A stretch of 64,000 nt of DNA from Acanthosoma haemorrhoidale (GCA_930367205.1 OV884012.1:38083520-38147519); one strand, 5' to 3'. Shown: positions 46,607 through 62,699, counted from the first letter of the stretch. Notes: generated by a model not told the origin, from the letters alone. A program made the numbers and translations.

Positions 46607-49600
46607 TTATCTTCCAAAAACCCTCGTTGCCCCTTCATTTAAAAAGGATACTAAACCCGCAATACACACTATCTTTAAACCGTGATATCTCCTTAAGTAT
46701 TGGGGATATTTAAAAACTAATACCACCATTGGATTCAGGATGAAAAACTGCATCAAGGACGTCAATATAAAAGAAATCAAAGACCTTTTTTTTTTTAGGT
46801 AAAAAAAAAATGCATGTATTAGACTTTGTTTTTTTCTCAAAACATCAATGTTCTGTTTTTTGCAGAAACTTTCACCATTTATAAAGAATGACATTCTAAA
46901 CAGTTTCTAACTGTTTACAGTTCGATATCTCCACTAGTTTAATAATTATCTTCCAAAAACCCTCGTTGCCCCTTCATTAAAAAGGATACTAAACCCGCAA
47001 TACATACTATCTTTAAACCGTGATATCTCATTAAGTATTGGGGATATTTAAAAACTAATACCACCATTGGATTCAGGATGAAAAACTGCATCAAGGACGT
47101 CAATATAAAAGAAATCAAAGACCTTTTTTTTTTTAGGTAAAAAAAAAATGCATGTATTAGACTTTGTTTTTTTCTCAAAACATCAATGTTCTGTTTTTTG
47201 CAGAAACTTTTACCATTTATAAAGAAGGACATTCTAAACAGTTTCTAACTGTTTACAGTTCGATATCTCCACTAGTTTAATAATTATCTTCCAAAAACCC
47301 TCGTTGCCCCTTCATTTAAAAATTATACTAAACCCGCAATACACACTATCTTTAAACCGTGATATCTCCTTAAGTATTGGGGATATTTAAAAACTAATAC
47401 CACCATTGGATTCAGGATGAAAAACTGCATCAAGGACGTCAATATAAAAGAAATCAAAGACCTTTTTTTTTTTAGGTAAAAAAAAAATGCATGTATTAGA
47501 CTTTGTTTTTTTCTCAAAACATCAATGTTCTGTTTTTTGCAGAAACTTTTACCATTTATAAAGAAGGACATTCTAAACAGTTTCTAACTGTTTACAGTTC
47601 GATATCTCCACTAGTTTAATAATTATCTTCCAAAAACCCTCGTTGCCCCTTCATTTAAAAATTATACTAAACCCGCAATACACACTATCTTTAAACCGTG
47701 ATATCTCCTTAAGTATTGGGGATATTTAAAAACTAATACCACCATTGGATTCAGGATGAAAAACTGCATCAAGGACGTCAATATAAAAGAAATCAAAGAC
47801 CTTTTTTTTTTTAGGTAAAAAAAAAATGCATGATTAGACTTTGTTTTTTTCTCAAAACATCAATGTTCTGTTTTTTGCAGAAACTTTTACCATTTATAAA
47901 GAAGGACATTCTAAACAGTTTCTAACTGTTTACAGTTCGATATCTCCACTAGTTTAATAATTATCTTCCAAAAACCCTCGTTGCCCCTTCATTTAAAAAG
48001 GATACTAAACCCGCAATACACACTATCTTTAAACCGTGATATCTCCTTAAGTATTGGAGATATTAAAAACTAATACCACCATTGGATTCAGGATGAAAAC
48101 CTGCATCAAGGACGTCAATATAAAAGAAATCAAAGACCTTTTTTTTTTAGGTAAAAAAAAAAATGCATGTATTAGACTTTGTTTTTTTCTCAAAACATCA
48201 ATGTTCTGTTTTTTGCAGAAACTTTTACCATTTATAAAGAAGGACATTCTAAACAGTTTCTAACTGTTTACAGTTCGATATCTCCACTAGTTTAATAATT
48301 ATCTTCCAAAAACCCTCGTTGCCCCTTCATTTAAAAAGGATACTAAACCCGCAATACACACTATCTTTAAACCGTGATATCTCATTAAGTATTGGGGATA
48401 TTTAAAAACTAATACCACCATTGGATTCAGGATGAAAAACTGCATCAAGGACGTCAATATAAAAGAAATCAAAGACCTTTTTTTTTTTAGGTAAAAAAAA
48501 AATGCATGTATTAGACTTTGTTTTTTTCTCAAAACATCAATGTTCTGTTTTTTGCAGAAACTTTCACCATTTATAAAGAATGACATTCTAAACAGTTTCT
48601 AACTGTTTACAGTTCGATATCTCCACTAGTTTAATAATTATCTTCCAAAAACCCTCGTTGCCCCTTCATTAAAAAGGATACTAAACCCGCAATACATACT
48701 ATCTTTAAACCGTGATATCTCATTAAGTATTGGGGATATTTAAAAACTAATACCACCATTGGATTCAGGATGAAAAACTGCATCAAGGACGTCAATATAA
48801 AAGAAATCAAAGACCTTTTTTTTTTTAGGTAAAAAAAAAATGCATGTATTAGACTTTGTTTTTTTCTCAAAACATCAATGTTCTGTTTTTTGCAGAAACT
48901 TTCACCATTTATAAAGAAGGACATTCTAAAGAGTTTCTAACTGTTTACAGTTCGATATCTCCACTAGTTTAATAATTATCTTCCAAAAACCCTCGTTGCC
49001 CCTTCATTTAAAAAGGATACTAAACCCGCAATACACACTATCTTTAAACCGTGATATCTCCTTAAGTATTGGGGATATTTAAAAACTAATACCACCATTG
49101 GATTCAGGATGAAAAACTGCATCAAGGACGTCAATATAAAAGAAATCAAAGACCTTTTTTTTTTTAGGTAAAAAAAAAATGCATGTATTAGACTTTGTTT
49201 TTTTCTCAAAACATCAATGTTCTGTTTTTTGCAGAAACTTTCACCATTTATAAAGAATGACATTCTAAACAGTTTCTAACTGTTTACAGTTCGATATCTC
49301 CACTAGTTTAATAATTATCTTCCAAAAACCCTCGTTGCCCCTTCATTAAAAAGGATACTAAACCCGCAATACATACTATCTTTAAACCGTGATATCTCAT
49401 TAAGTATTGGGGATATTTAAAAACTAATACCACCATTGGATTCAGGATGAAAAACTGCATCAAGGACGTCAATATAAAAGAAATCAAAGACCTTTTTTTT
49501 TTTAGGTAAAAAAAAAATGCATGTATTAGACTTTGTTTTTTTCTCAAAACATCAATGTTCTGTTTTTTGCAGAAACTTTTACCATTTATAAAGAAGGACA

Positions 49601-51344
49601 TTCTAAACAGTTTCTAACTGTTTACAGTTCGATATCTCCACTAGTTTAATAATTATCTTCCAAAAACCCTCGTTGCCCCTTCATTTAAAAATTATACTAA
49701 ACCCGCAATACACACTATCTTTAAACCGTGATATCTCCTTAAGTATTGGGGATATTTAAAAACTAATACCACCATTGGATTCAGGATGAAAAACTGCATC
49801 AAGGACGTCAATATAAAAGAAATCAAAGACCTTTTTTTTTTTAGGTAAAAAAAAAATGCATGTATTAGACTTTGTTTTTTTCTCAAAACATCAATGTTCT
49901 GTTTTTTGCAGAAACTTTTACCATTTATAAAGAAGGACATTCTAAACAGTTTCTAACTGTTTACAGTTCGATATCTCCACTAGTTTAATAATTATCTTCC
50001 AAAAACCCTCGTTGCCCCTTCATTTAAAAATTATACTAAACCCGCAATACACACTATCTTTAAACCGTGATATCTCCTTAAGTATTGGGGATATTTAAAA
50101 ACTAATACCACCATTGGATTCAGGATGAAAAACTGCATCAAGGACGTCAATATAAAAGAAATCAAAGACCTTTTTTTTTTTAGGTAAAAAAAAAATGCAT
50201 GATTAGACTTTGTTTTTTTCTCAAAACATCAATGTTCTGTTTTTTGCAGAAACTTTTACCATTTATAAAGAAGGACATTCTAAACAGTTTCTAACTGTTT
50301 ACAGTTCGATATCTCCACTAGTTTAATAATTATCTTCCAAAAACCCTCGTTGCCCCTTCATTTAAAAAGGATACTAAACCCGCAATACACACTATCTTTA
50401 AACCGTGATATCTCCTTAAGTATTGGAGATATTAAAAACTAATACCACCATTGGATTCAGGATGAAAACCTGCATCAAGGACGTCAATATAAAAGAAATC
50501 AAAGACCTTTTTTTTTTAGGTAAAAAAAAAAATGCATGTATTAGACTTTGTTTTTTTCTCAAAACATCAATGTTCTGTTTTTTGCAGAAACTTTTACCAT
50601 TTATAAAGAAGGACATTCTAAACAGTTTCTAACTGTTTACAGTTCGATATCTCCACTAGTTTAATAATTATCTTCCAAAAACCCTCGTTGCCCCTTCATT
50701 TAAAAAGGATACTAAACCCGCAATACACACTATCTTTAAACCGTGATATCTCATTAAGTATTGGGGATATTTAAAAACTAATACCACCATTGGATTCAGG
50801 ATGAAAAACTGCATCAAGGACGTCAATATAAAAGAAATCAAAGACCTTTTTTTTTTTAGGTAAAAAAAAAATGCATGTATTAGACTTTGTTTTTTTCTCA
50901 AAACATCAATGTTCTGTTTTTTGCAGAAACTTTCACCATTTATAAAGAATGACATTCTAAACAGTTTCTAACTGTTTACAGTTCGATATCTCCACTAGTT
51001 TAATAATTATCTTCCAAAAACCCTCGTTGCCCCTTCATTAAAAAGGATACTAAACCCGCAATACATACTATCTTTAAACCGTGATATCTCATTAAGTATT
51101 GGGGATATTTAAAAACTAATACCACCATTGGATTCAGGATGAAAAACTGCATCAAGGACGTCAATATAAAAGAAATCAAAGACCTTTTTTTTTTTAGGTA
51201 AAAAAAAAATGCATGTATTAGACTTTGTTTTTTTCTCAAAACATCAATGTTCTGTTTTTTGCAGAAACTTTTACCATTTATAAAGAAGGACATTCTAAAC
51301 AGTTTCTAACTGTTTACAGTTCGATATCTCCACTAGTTTAATAA
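46607..51344 (-). repeat. Tandem 7-unit higher-order repeat (2369 bp)
   Basis: Units at 46939, 47323 and 48047 recur at 49308, 49692 and 50416, and those at 48299 and 48631 recur at 50668 and 51000, all at 2369 bp. The repeated order of short-T variants (TTCATTAAAAAGG), AATTATAC variants and TGCATGATTAG variants makes the block boundaries visible. Copies look nearly identical, so the duplication is recent. Confidence 0.8.
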
Positions 51345-54300
51345 TTATCTTCCAAAAACCCTCGTTGCCCCTTCATTTAAAAATTATACTAAACCCGCAA
51401 TACACACTATCTTTAAACCGTGATATCTCCTTAAGTATTGGGGATATTTAAAAACTAATACCACCATTGGATTCAGGATGAAAAACTGCATCAAGGACGT
51501 CAATATAAAAGAAATCAAAGACCTTTTTTTTTTTAGGTAAAAAAAAAATGCATGATTAGACTTTGTTTTTTTCTCAAAACATCAATGTTCTGTTTTTTGC
51601 AGAAACTTTTACCATTTATAAAGAAGGACATTCTAAACAGTTTCTAACTGTTTACAGTTCGATATCTCCACTAGTTTAATAATTATCTTCCAAAAACCCT
51701 CGTTGCCCCTTCATTTAAAAAGGATACTAAACCCGCAATACACACTATCTTTAAACCGTGATATCTCCTTAAGTATTGGAGATATTAAAAACTAATACCA
51801 CCATTGGATTCAGGATGAAAACCTGCATCAAGGACGTCAATATAAAAGAAATCAAAGACCTTTTTTTTTTTAGGTAAAAAAAAAATGCATGTATTAGACT
51901 TTGTTTTTTTCTCAAAACATCAATGTTCTGTTTTTTGCAGAAACTTTTACCATTTATAAAGAAGGACATTCTAAACAGTTTCTAACTGTTTACAGTTCGA
52001 TATCTCCACTAGTTTAATAATTATCTTCCAAAAACCCTCGTTGCCCCTTCATTTAAAAATTATACTAAACCCGCAATACACACTATCTTTAAACCGTGAT
52101 ATCTCCTTAAGTATTGGGGATATTTAAAAACTAATACCACCATTGGATTCAGGATGAAAAACTGCATCAAGGACGTCAATATAAAAGAAATCAAAGACCT
52201 TTTTTTTTTTAGGTAAAAAAAAAATGCATGATTAGACTTTGTTTTTTTCTCAAAACATCAATGTTCTGTTTTTTGCAGAAACTTTTACCATTTATAAAGA
52301 AGGACATTCTAAACAGTTTCTAACTGTTTACAGTTCGATATCTCCACTAGTTTAATAATTATCTTCCAAAAACCCTCGTTGCCCCTTCATTTAAAAAGGA
52401 TACTAAACCCGCAATACACACTATCTTTAAACCGTGATATCTCCTTAAGTATTGGAGATATTAAAAACTAATACCACCATTGGATTCAGGATGAAAACCT
52501 GCATCAAGGACGTCAATATAAAAGAAATCAAAGACCTTTTTTTTTTAGGTAAAAAAAAAAATGCATGTATTAGACTTTGTTTTTTTCTCAAAACATCAAT
52601 GTTCTGTTTTTTGCAGAAACTTTTACCATTTATAAAGAAGGACATTCTAAACAGTTTCTAACTGTTTACAGTTCGATATCTCCACTAGTTTAATAATTAT
52701 CTTCCAAAAACCCTCGTTGCCCCTTCATTTAAAAAGGATACTAAACCCGCAATACACACTATCTTTAAACCGTGATATCTCCTTAAGTATTGGAGATATT
52801 AAAAACTAATACCACCATTGGATTCAGGATGAAAACCTGCATCAAGGACGTCAATATAAAAGAAATCAAAGACCTTTTTTTTTTAGGTAAAAAAAAAAAT
52901 GCATGTATTAGACTTTGTTTTTTTCTCAAAACATCAATGTTCTGTTTTTTGCAGAAACTTTCACCATTTATAAAGAAGGACATTCTAAACAGTTTCTAAC
53001 TGTTTACAGTTCGATATCTCCACTAGTTTAATAATTATCTTCCAAAAACCCTCGTTGCCCCTTCATTAAAAAGGATACTAAACCCGCAATACATACTATC
53101 TTTAAACCGTGATATCTCATTAAGTATTGGGGATATTTAAAAACTAATACCACCATTGGATTCAGGATGAAAAACTGCATCAAGGACGTCAATATAAAAG
53201 AAATCAAAGACCTTTTTTTTTTTAGGTAAAAAAAAAATGCATGTATTAGACTTTGTTTTTTTCTCAAAACATCAATGTTCTGTTTTTTGCAGAAACTTTT
53301 ACCATTTATAAAGAAGGACATTCTAAACAGTTTCTAACTGTTTACAGTTCGATATCTCCACTAGTTTAATAATTATCTTCCAAAAACCCTCGTTGCCCCT
53401 TCATTTAAAAAGGATACTAAACCCGCAATACACACTATCTTTAAACCGTGATATCTCCTTAAGTATTGGAGATATTAAAAACTAATACCACCATTGGATT
53501 CAGGATGAAAACCTGCATCAAGGACGTCAATATAAAAGAAATCAAAGACCTTTTTTTTTTAGGTAAAAAAAAAAATGCATGTATTAGACTTTGTTTTTTT
53601 CTCAAAACATCAATGTTCTGTTTTTTGCAGAAACTTTCACCATTTATGAAGAAGGACATTCTAAACAGTTTCTAACTGTTTACAGTTCGATATCTCCACT
53701 AGTTTAATAATTATCTTCCAAAAACCCTCGTTGCCCCTTCATTTAAAAAGGATACTAAACCCGCAATACACACTATCTTTAAACCGTGATATCTCCTTAA
53801 GTATTGGAGATATTAAAAACTAATACCACCATTGGATTCAGGATGAAAAACTGCATCAAGGACGTCAATATAAAAGAAATCAAAGACCTTTTTTTTTTAG
53901 GTAAAAAAAAAAATGCATGTATTAGACTTTGTTTTTTTCTCAAAACATCAATGTTCTGTTTTTTGCAGAAACTTTCACCATTTATGAAGAAGGACATTCT
54001 AAACAGTTTCTAACTGTTTACAGTTCGATATCTCCACTAGTTTAATAATTATCTTCCAAAAACCCTCGTTGCCCCTTCATTTAAAAAGGATACTAAACCC
54101 GCAATACACACTATCTTTAAACCGTGATATCTCCTTAAGTATTGGGGATATTTAAAAACTAATACCACCATTGGATTCAGGATGAAAAACTGCATCAAGC
54201 ACGTCAATATAAAAGAAATCAAAGACCTTTTTTTTTTTAGGTAAAAAAAAAAATGCATGTATTAGACTTTGTTTTTTTCTCAAAACATCAATGTTCTGTT

Positions 54301-54828
54301 TTTTGCAGAAACTTTCACCATTTATAAAGAATGACATTCTAAACAGTTTCTAACTGTTTACAGTTCGATATCTCCACTAGTTTAATAATTATCTTCCAAA
54401 AACCCTCGTTGCCCCTTCATTAAAAAGGATACTAAACCCGCAATACATACTATCTTTAAACCGTGATATCTCATTAAGTATTGGGGATATTTAAAAACTA
54501 ATACCACCATTGGATTCAGGATGAAAAACTGCATCAAGGACGTCAATATAAAAGAAATCAAAGACCTTTTTTTTTTTAGGTAAAAAAAAAATGCATGTAT
54601 TAGACTTTGTTTTTTTCTCAAAACATCAATGTTCTGTTTTTTGCAGAAACTTTTACCATTTATAAAGAAGGACATTCTAAACAGTTTCTAACTGTTTACA
54701 GTTCGATATCTCCACTAGTTTAATAATTATCTTCCAAAAACCCTCGTTGCCCCTTCATTTAAAAATGATACTAAACCCGCAATACACACTATCTTTAAAC
54801 CGTGAAATCTCCTTAAGTATTGGAGATA

Positions 54829-57800
54829 TTAAAAACTAATACCACCATTGGATTCAGGATGAAAACCTGCATCAAGGACGTCAATATAAAAGAAATCAAA
54901 GACCTTTTTTTTTTTAGGTAAAAAAAAAAATGCATGTATTAGACTTTGTTTTTTTCTCAAAACATCAATGTTCTGTTTTTTGCAGAAACTTTCACCATTT
55001 ATAAAGAAGGACATTCTAAACAGTTTCTAACTGTTTACAGTTCGATATCTCCACTAGTTTAATAATTATCTTCCAAAAACCCTCGTTGCCCCTTCATTTA
55101 AAAATGATACTAAACCCGCAATACACACTATCTTTAAACCGTGATATCTCCTTAAGTATTGGAGATATTAAAAACTAATACCACCATTGGATTCAGGATG
55201 AAAACCTGCATCAAGGACGTCAATATAAAAGAAATCAAAGACCTTTTTTTTTTTAGGTAAAAAAAAAAATGCATGTATTAGACTTTGTTTTTTTCTCAAA
55301 ACATCAATGTTCTGTTTTTTGCAGAAACTTTCACCATTTATAAAGAAGGACATTCTAAACAGTTTCTAACTGTTTACAGTTCGATATCTCCACTAGATTA
55401 ATAATTATCTTCCAAAAACCCTCGTTGCCCCTTCATTTAAAAAGGATACTAAACCCGCAATACACACTATCTTTAAACCGTGATATCTCCTTAAGTATTG
55501 GGGATATTTAAAAACTAATACCACCATTGGATTCAGGATGAAAAACTGCATCAAGGACTTCAATATAAAAGAAATCAAAGACCTTTTTTTTTTTAGGTAA
55601 AAAAAAAAATGCATGTATTAGACTTTGTTTTTTTCTCAAAACATCAATGTTCTGTTTTTTGCAGAAACTTTCACCATTTATAAAGAAGGACATTCTAAAC
55701 AGTTTCTAACTGTTTACAGTTCGATATCTCCACTAGATTAATAATTATCTTCCAAAAACCCTCGTTGCCCCTTCATTTAAAAAGGATACTAAACCCGCAA
55801 TACACACTATCTTTAAACCGTGATATCTCCTTAAGTATTGGGGATATTTAAAAACTAATACCACCATTAGATTCATGATGAAAAACTGCATCAAGGACGT
55901 CAATATAAAAGAAATCAAAGACCTTTTTTCTTTTAGGTAAAAAAAAAATGCATGTATTAGACTTTGTTTTTTTCTCAAAACATCAATGTTCTGTTTTTTG
56001 CAGAAACTTTCACCATTTATAAAGAAGGACATTCTAAACAGTTTCTAACTGTTTACAGTTCGATATCTCCACTAGATTAATAATTATCTTCCAAAACCCT
56101 CGTTGCCCCTTCATTTAAAAAGGATACTAAACCCGCAATACACACTATCTTTAAACCGTGATATCTCCTTAAGTATTGGAGATATTTAAAAACTAATACC
56201 ACCATTGGATTCAGGATGAAAACCTGCATCAAGGACGTCAATATAAAAGAAATCAAAGACCTTTTTTTTTTTAGGTAAAAAAAAAATGCATGTATTAGAC
56301 TTTGTTTTTTTCTCAAAACATCAATGTTCTGTTTTTTGCGGAAACTTTCACCATTTATAAAGAAGGACAGTCTAAACAGTTTCTAACTGTTTACAGTTGG
56401 ATATCTCCACTAGTTTAATAATTATCTTCCAAAAACCCTCGTTGCCCCTTCATTTAAAAATGATACTAAACCCGCAATACACACTATCTTTAAACCGTGA
56501 TATCTCCTTAAGTATTGGGGATATTTAAAAACTAATACCACCATTGGATTCAGGATGAAAAACTTCATCAAGGACGTCAATATAAAAGAAATCAAAGACC
56601 TTTTTTTTTTTAGGTAAAAAAAAAATGCATGTATTAGACTTTGTTTTTTTCTCAAAACATCAATGTTCTGTTTTTTGCAGAAACTTTCACCATTTATAAA
56701 GAAGGACATTCTAAACAGTTTCTAACTGTTTACAGTTCGATATCTCCACTAGTTTAATAATTATCTTCCAAAAACCCTCGTTGCCCCTTCATTTAAAAAT
56801 GATACTAAACCCGCAATACACACTATCTTTAAACCGTGATATCTCCTTAAGTATTGGAGATATTAAAAACTAATACCACCATTGGATTCAGGATGAAAAC
56901 CTGCATCAAGGACGTCAATATAAAAGAAATCAAAGACCTTTTTTTTTTTAGGTAAAAAAAAAAATGCATGTATTAGACTTTGTTTTTTTCTCAAAACATC
57001 AATGTTCTGTTTTTTGCAGAAACTTTCACCATTTATAAAGAAGGACATTCTAAACAGTTTCTAACTGTTTACAGTTCGATATCTCCACTAGTTTAATAAT
57101 TATCTTCCAAAAACCCTCGTTGCCCCTTCATTTAAAAATGATACTAAACCCGCAATACACACTATCTTTAAACCGTGATATCTCCTTAAGTATTGGAGAT
57201 ATTAAAAACTAATACCACCATTGGATTCAGGATGAAAACCTGCATCAAGGACGTCAATATAAAAGAAATCAAAGACCTTTTTTTTTTTAGGTAAAAAAAA
57301 AAATGCATGTATTAGACTTTGTTTTTTTCTCAAAACATCAATGTTCTGTTTTTTGCAGAAACTTTCACCATTTATAAAGAAGGACATTCTAAACAGTTTC
57401 TAACTGTTTACAGTTCGATATCTCCACTAGATTAATAATTATCTTCCAAAAACCCTCGTTGCCCCTTCATTTAAAAAGGATACTAAACCCGCAATACACA
57501 CTATCTTTAAACCGTGATATCTCCTTAAGTATTGGGGATATTTAAAAACTAATACCACCATTGGATTCAGGATGAAAAACTGCATCAAGGACTTCAATAT
57601 AAAAGAAATCAAAGACCTTTTTTTTTTTAGGTAAAAAAAAAAATGCATGTATTAGACTTTGTTTTTTTCTCAAAACATCAATGTTCTGTTTTTTGCAGAA
57701 ACTTTCACCATTTATAAAGAAGGACATTCTAAACAGTTTCTAACTGTTTACAGTTCGATATCTCCACTAGATTAATAATTATCTTCCAAAAACCCTCGTT

Positions 57801-60800
57801 GCCCCTTCATTTAAAAAGGATACTAAACCCGCAATACACACTATCTTTAAACCGTGATATCTCCTTAAGTATTGGGGATATTTAAAAACTAATACCACCA
57901 TTAGATTCATGATGAAAAACTGCATCAAGGACGTCAATATAAAAGAAATCAAAGACCTTTTTTCTTTTAGGTAAAAAAAAAATGCATGTATTAGACTTTG
58001 TTTTTTTCTCAAAACATCAATGTTCTGTTTTTTGCAGAAACTTTCACCATTTATAAAGAAGGACATTCTAAACAGTTTCTAACTGTTTACAGTTCGATAT
58101 CTCCACTAGATTAATAATTATCTTCCAAAACCCTCGTTGCCCCTTCATTTAAAAAGGATACTAAACCCGCAATACACACTATCTTTAAACCGTGATATCT
58201 CCTTAAGTATTGGAGATATTTAAAAACTAATACCACCATTGGATTCAGGATGAAAACCTGCATCAAGGACGTCAATATAAAAGAAATCAAAGACCTTTTT
58301 TTTTTTAGGTAAAAAAAAAATGCATGTATTAGACTTTGTTTTTTTCTCAAAACATCAATGTTCTGTTTTTTGCAGAAACTTTCACCATTTATAAAGAAGG
58401 ACAGTCTAAACAGTTTCTAACTGTTTACAGTTGGATATCTCCACTAGTTTAATAATTATCTTCCAAAAACCCTCGTTGCCCCTTCATTTAAAAATGATAC
58501 TAAACCCGCAATACACACTATCTTTAAACTGTGATATCTCCTTAAGTATTGGTGATATTTAAAAACTAATACCACCAATGGATTCAGGATGAAAAACTGC
58601 ATCAAGGACGTCCATATAAAAGAAATCAAAGACCTTTTTTTTTTTAGGTAAAAAAAAAATGCATGTATTAGACTTTGTTTTTTTCTCAAAACATCAATGT
58701 TCTGTTTTTTGCAGAAACTTTTACTATTTATAAAGAAAGACATTCTAAACAGTTTCTAACTGTTTACAGTTCGAAATCTCCACTAGTTTAATAATTATCT
58801 TCCAAAAACCCTCGTTGCCCCTTCATTTAAAAAGGATACTAAACCCGCAATACACACTATCTTTAAACCGTGATATCTCCTTAAGTATTGGGGATATTTA
58901 AAAACTAATACCACCATTAGATTCAGGATGAAAAACTGCATCAAGGACGTCAATATAAAAGAAATCAAAGACCTTTTTTTTTTAGGTAAAAAAAAAAATG
59001 CATGTATTAGACTTTGTTTTTTTTCTCAAAACATCAATGTTCTGTTTTTTGCAGAAACTTTCACCATTTATAAAGAAGGACATTCTAAACAGTTTCTAAC
59101 TGTTTACAGTTCGATATCTCCACTAGTTTAATAATCATCTTCCAAAAACCCTCGTTGCCCCTTCATTTATAAATGATACTAAACCCGCAATACACACTAT
59201 CTTTAAACCGCGATATCTCCTTAAGTATTGGAGATATTTAAAAACTAATACCACCATTGGATTCAGGATGAAAACCTGCATCAAGGACGTCAATATAAAA
59301 TAAATCAACGACCTTTTTTTTTTTAGGTAAAAAAAAAATGCATGATTAGACTTTGTTATTTTCTCAAAACATCAATGTTCTGTTTTTTGCATAAACTTTC
59401 ACCATTTATAAAGAAGGACATTCTAAACAGTTTCTAACTGTTTACAGTTCGATATCTCCACTAGTTTAATAATTATCTTCCAAAAACCCTCGTTGCCCCT
59501 TCATTTAAAAAGGATACTAAACCCGCAATACACACTATCTTTAAACCGTGATATCTCCTTAAGTATTGGGGATATTTAAAAACTAATACCACCATTGGAT
59601 TCAGGATGAAAAACTTCATCAAGGACGTCAATATAAAAGAAATCAAAGACCTTTTTTTTTTTAGGTAAAAAAAAAATGCATGTATTAGACTTTGTTTTTT
59701 TCTCAAAACATCAATGTTCTGTTTTTTGCAGAAACTTTCACCATTTATAAAGAAGGACATTCTAAACAGTTTCTAACTGTTTACAGTTCGATATCTCCAC
59801 TAGTTTAATAATTATCTTCCAAAAACCCTCGTTGCCCCTTCATTTAAAAATGATACTAAACCCGCAATACACACTATCTTTAAACCGTGATATCTCCTTA
59901 AGTATTGGAGATATTAAAAACTAATACCACCATTGGATTCAGGATGAAAACCTGCATCAAGGACGTCAATATAAAAGAAATCAAAGACCTTTTTTTTTTT
60001 AGGTAAAAAAAAAAATGCATGTATTAGACTTTGTTTTTTTCTCAAAACATCAATGTTCTGTTTTTTGCAGAAACTTTCACCATTTATAAAGAAGGACATT
60101 CTAAACAGTTTCTAACTGTTTACAGTTCGATATCTCCACTAGTTTAATAATTATCTTCCAAAAACCCTCGTTGCCCCTTCATTTAAAAATGATACTAAAC
60201 CCGCAATACACACTATCTTTAAACCGTGTAATCTCCTTAAGTATTGGGGATATTTAAAAACTAATACCACCATTGGATTCAGGATGAAAAACTGCATCAA
60301 GGACTTCAATATAAAAGAAATCAAAGACCTTTTTTTTTTTAGGTAAAAAAAAAAATGCATGTATTAGACTTTGTTTTTTTCTCAAAACATCAATGTTCTG
60401 TTTTTTGCAGAAACTTTCACCATTTATAAAGAAGGACATTCTAAACAGTTTCTAACTGTTTACAGTTCGATATCTCCACTAGATTAATAATTATCTTCCA
60501 AAAACCCTCGTTGCCCCTTCATTTAAAAAGGATACTAAACCCGCAATACACACTATCTTTAAACCGTGATATCTCCTTAAGTATTGGGGATATTTAAAAA
60601 CTAATACCACCATTAGATTCATGATGAAAAACTGCATCAAGGACGTCAATATAAAAGAAATCAAAGACCTTTTTTCTTTTAGGTAAAAAAAAAATGCATG
60701 TATTAGACTTTGTTTTTTTCTCAAAACATCAATGTTCTGTTTTTTGCAGAAACTTTCACCATTTATAAAGAAGGACATTCTAAACAGTTTCTAACTGTTT

Positions 60801-62516
60801 ACAGTTCGATATCTCCACTAGATTAATAATTATCTTCCAAAACCCTCGTTGCCCCTTCATTTAAAAAGGATACTAAACCCGCAATACACACTATCTTTAA
60901 ACCGTGATATCTCCTTAAGTATTGGAGATATTTAAAAACTAATACCACCATTGGATTCAGGATGAAAACCTGCATCAAGGACGTCAATATAAAAGAAATC
61001 AAAGACCTTTTTTTTTTTAGGTAAAAAAAAAATGCATGTATTAGACTTTGTTTTTTTCTCAAAACATCAATGTTCTGTTTTTTGCAGAAACTTTCACCAT
61101 TTATAAAGAAGGACAGTCTAAACAGTTTCTAACTGTTTACAGTTGGATATCTCCACTAGTTTAATAATTATCTTCCAAAAACCCTCGTTGCCCCTTCATT
61201 TAAAAATGATACTAAACCCGCAATACACACTATCTTTAAACTGTGATATCTCCTTAAGTATTGGTGATATTTAAAAACTAATACCACCAATGGATTCAGG
61301 ATGAAAAACTGCATCAAGGACGTCCATATAAAAGAAATCAAAGACCTTTTTTTTTTTAGGTAAAAAAAAAATGCATGTATTAGACTTTGTTTTTTTCTCA
61401 AAACATCAATGTTCTGTTTTTTGCAGAAACTTTTACTATTTATAAAGAAAGACATTCTAAACAGTTTCTAACTGTTTACAGTTCGAAATCTCCACTAGTT
61501 TAATAATTATCTTCCAAAAACCCTCGTTGCCCCTTCATTTAAAAAGGATACTAAACCCGCAATACACACTATCTTTAAACCGTGATATCTCCTTAAGTAT
61601 TGGGGATATTTAAAAACTAATACCACCATTAGATTCAGGATGAAAAACTGCATCAAGGACGTCAATATAAAAGAAATCAAAGACCTTTTTTTTTTAGGTA
61701 AAAAAAAAAATGCATGTATTAGACTTTGTTTTTTTCTCAAAACATCAATGTTCTGTTTTTTGCAGAAACTTTCACCATTTATAAAGAAGGACATTCTAAA
61801 CAGTTTCTAACTGTTTACAGTTCGATATCTCCACTAGTTTAATAATTATCTTCCAAAAACCCTCGTTGCCCCTTCATTTAAAAATGATACTAAACCCGCA
61901 ATACACACTATCTTTAAACCGTGATATCTCCTTAAGTATTGGAGATATTAAAAACTAATACCACCATTGGATTCAGGATGAAAACCTGCATCAAGGACGT
62001 CAATATAAAAGAAATCAAAGACCTTTTTTTTTTTAGGTAAAAAAAAAAATGCATGTATTAGACTTTGTTTTTTTCTCAAAACATCAATGTTCTGTTTTTT
62101 GCAGAAACTTTCACCATTTATAAAGAAGGACATTCTAAACAGTTTCTAACTGTTTACAGTTCGATATCTCCACTAGTTTAATAATTATCTTCCAGAAACC
62201 CTCGTTGCCCCTTCATTTAAAAATGATACTAAACCCGCAATACACACTATCTTTAAACCGTGATATCTCCTTAAGTATTGGGGATATTAAAAAACTAATA
62301 CCACCATTGGATTCAGGATGAAAAACTGCATCAAGGACTTCAATATAAAAGAAATCAAAGACCTTTTTTTTTTTAGGTAAAAAAAAAATGCATGTATTAG
62401 ACTTTGTTTTTTTCTCAAAACATCAATGTTCTGTTTTTTGCAGAAACTTTCACCATTTATAAAGAAGGACATTCTAAACAGTTTCTAACTGTTTACAGTT
62501 CGATATCTCCACTAGA
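54829..62516 (-). repeat. 6-unit (2034 bp) repeat and its 8-unit (2712 bp) derivative
   Basis: Units at 54829, 55168, 55405, 55745 and 56077 recur at 2034 bp (56863, 57202, 57439, 57779, 58111). The next recurrences, at 60151, 60491, 60823 and 61168, are 2712 bp from 57439, 57779, 58111 and 58456. The private CATTAGATTCATGATG and TTTTTTCTTTTAGG variants recur once per copy near 55866, 57900 and 60612. Confidence 0.8.
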
Positions 62517-62699
62517 TTAATAATTATCTTCCAAAACCCTCGTTGCCCCTTCATTTAAAAAGGATACTAAACCCGCAATACACACTATCTTTAAACCGTG
62601 ATATCTCCTTAAGTATTGGGGATATTTAAAAACTAATACCACCATTGGATTCAGGATGAAAAACTGCATCAAGGACGTCAATATAAAAGAAATCAAAGA

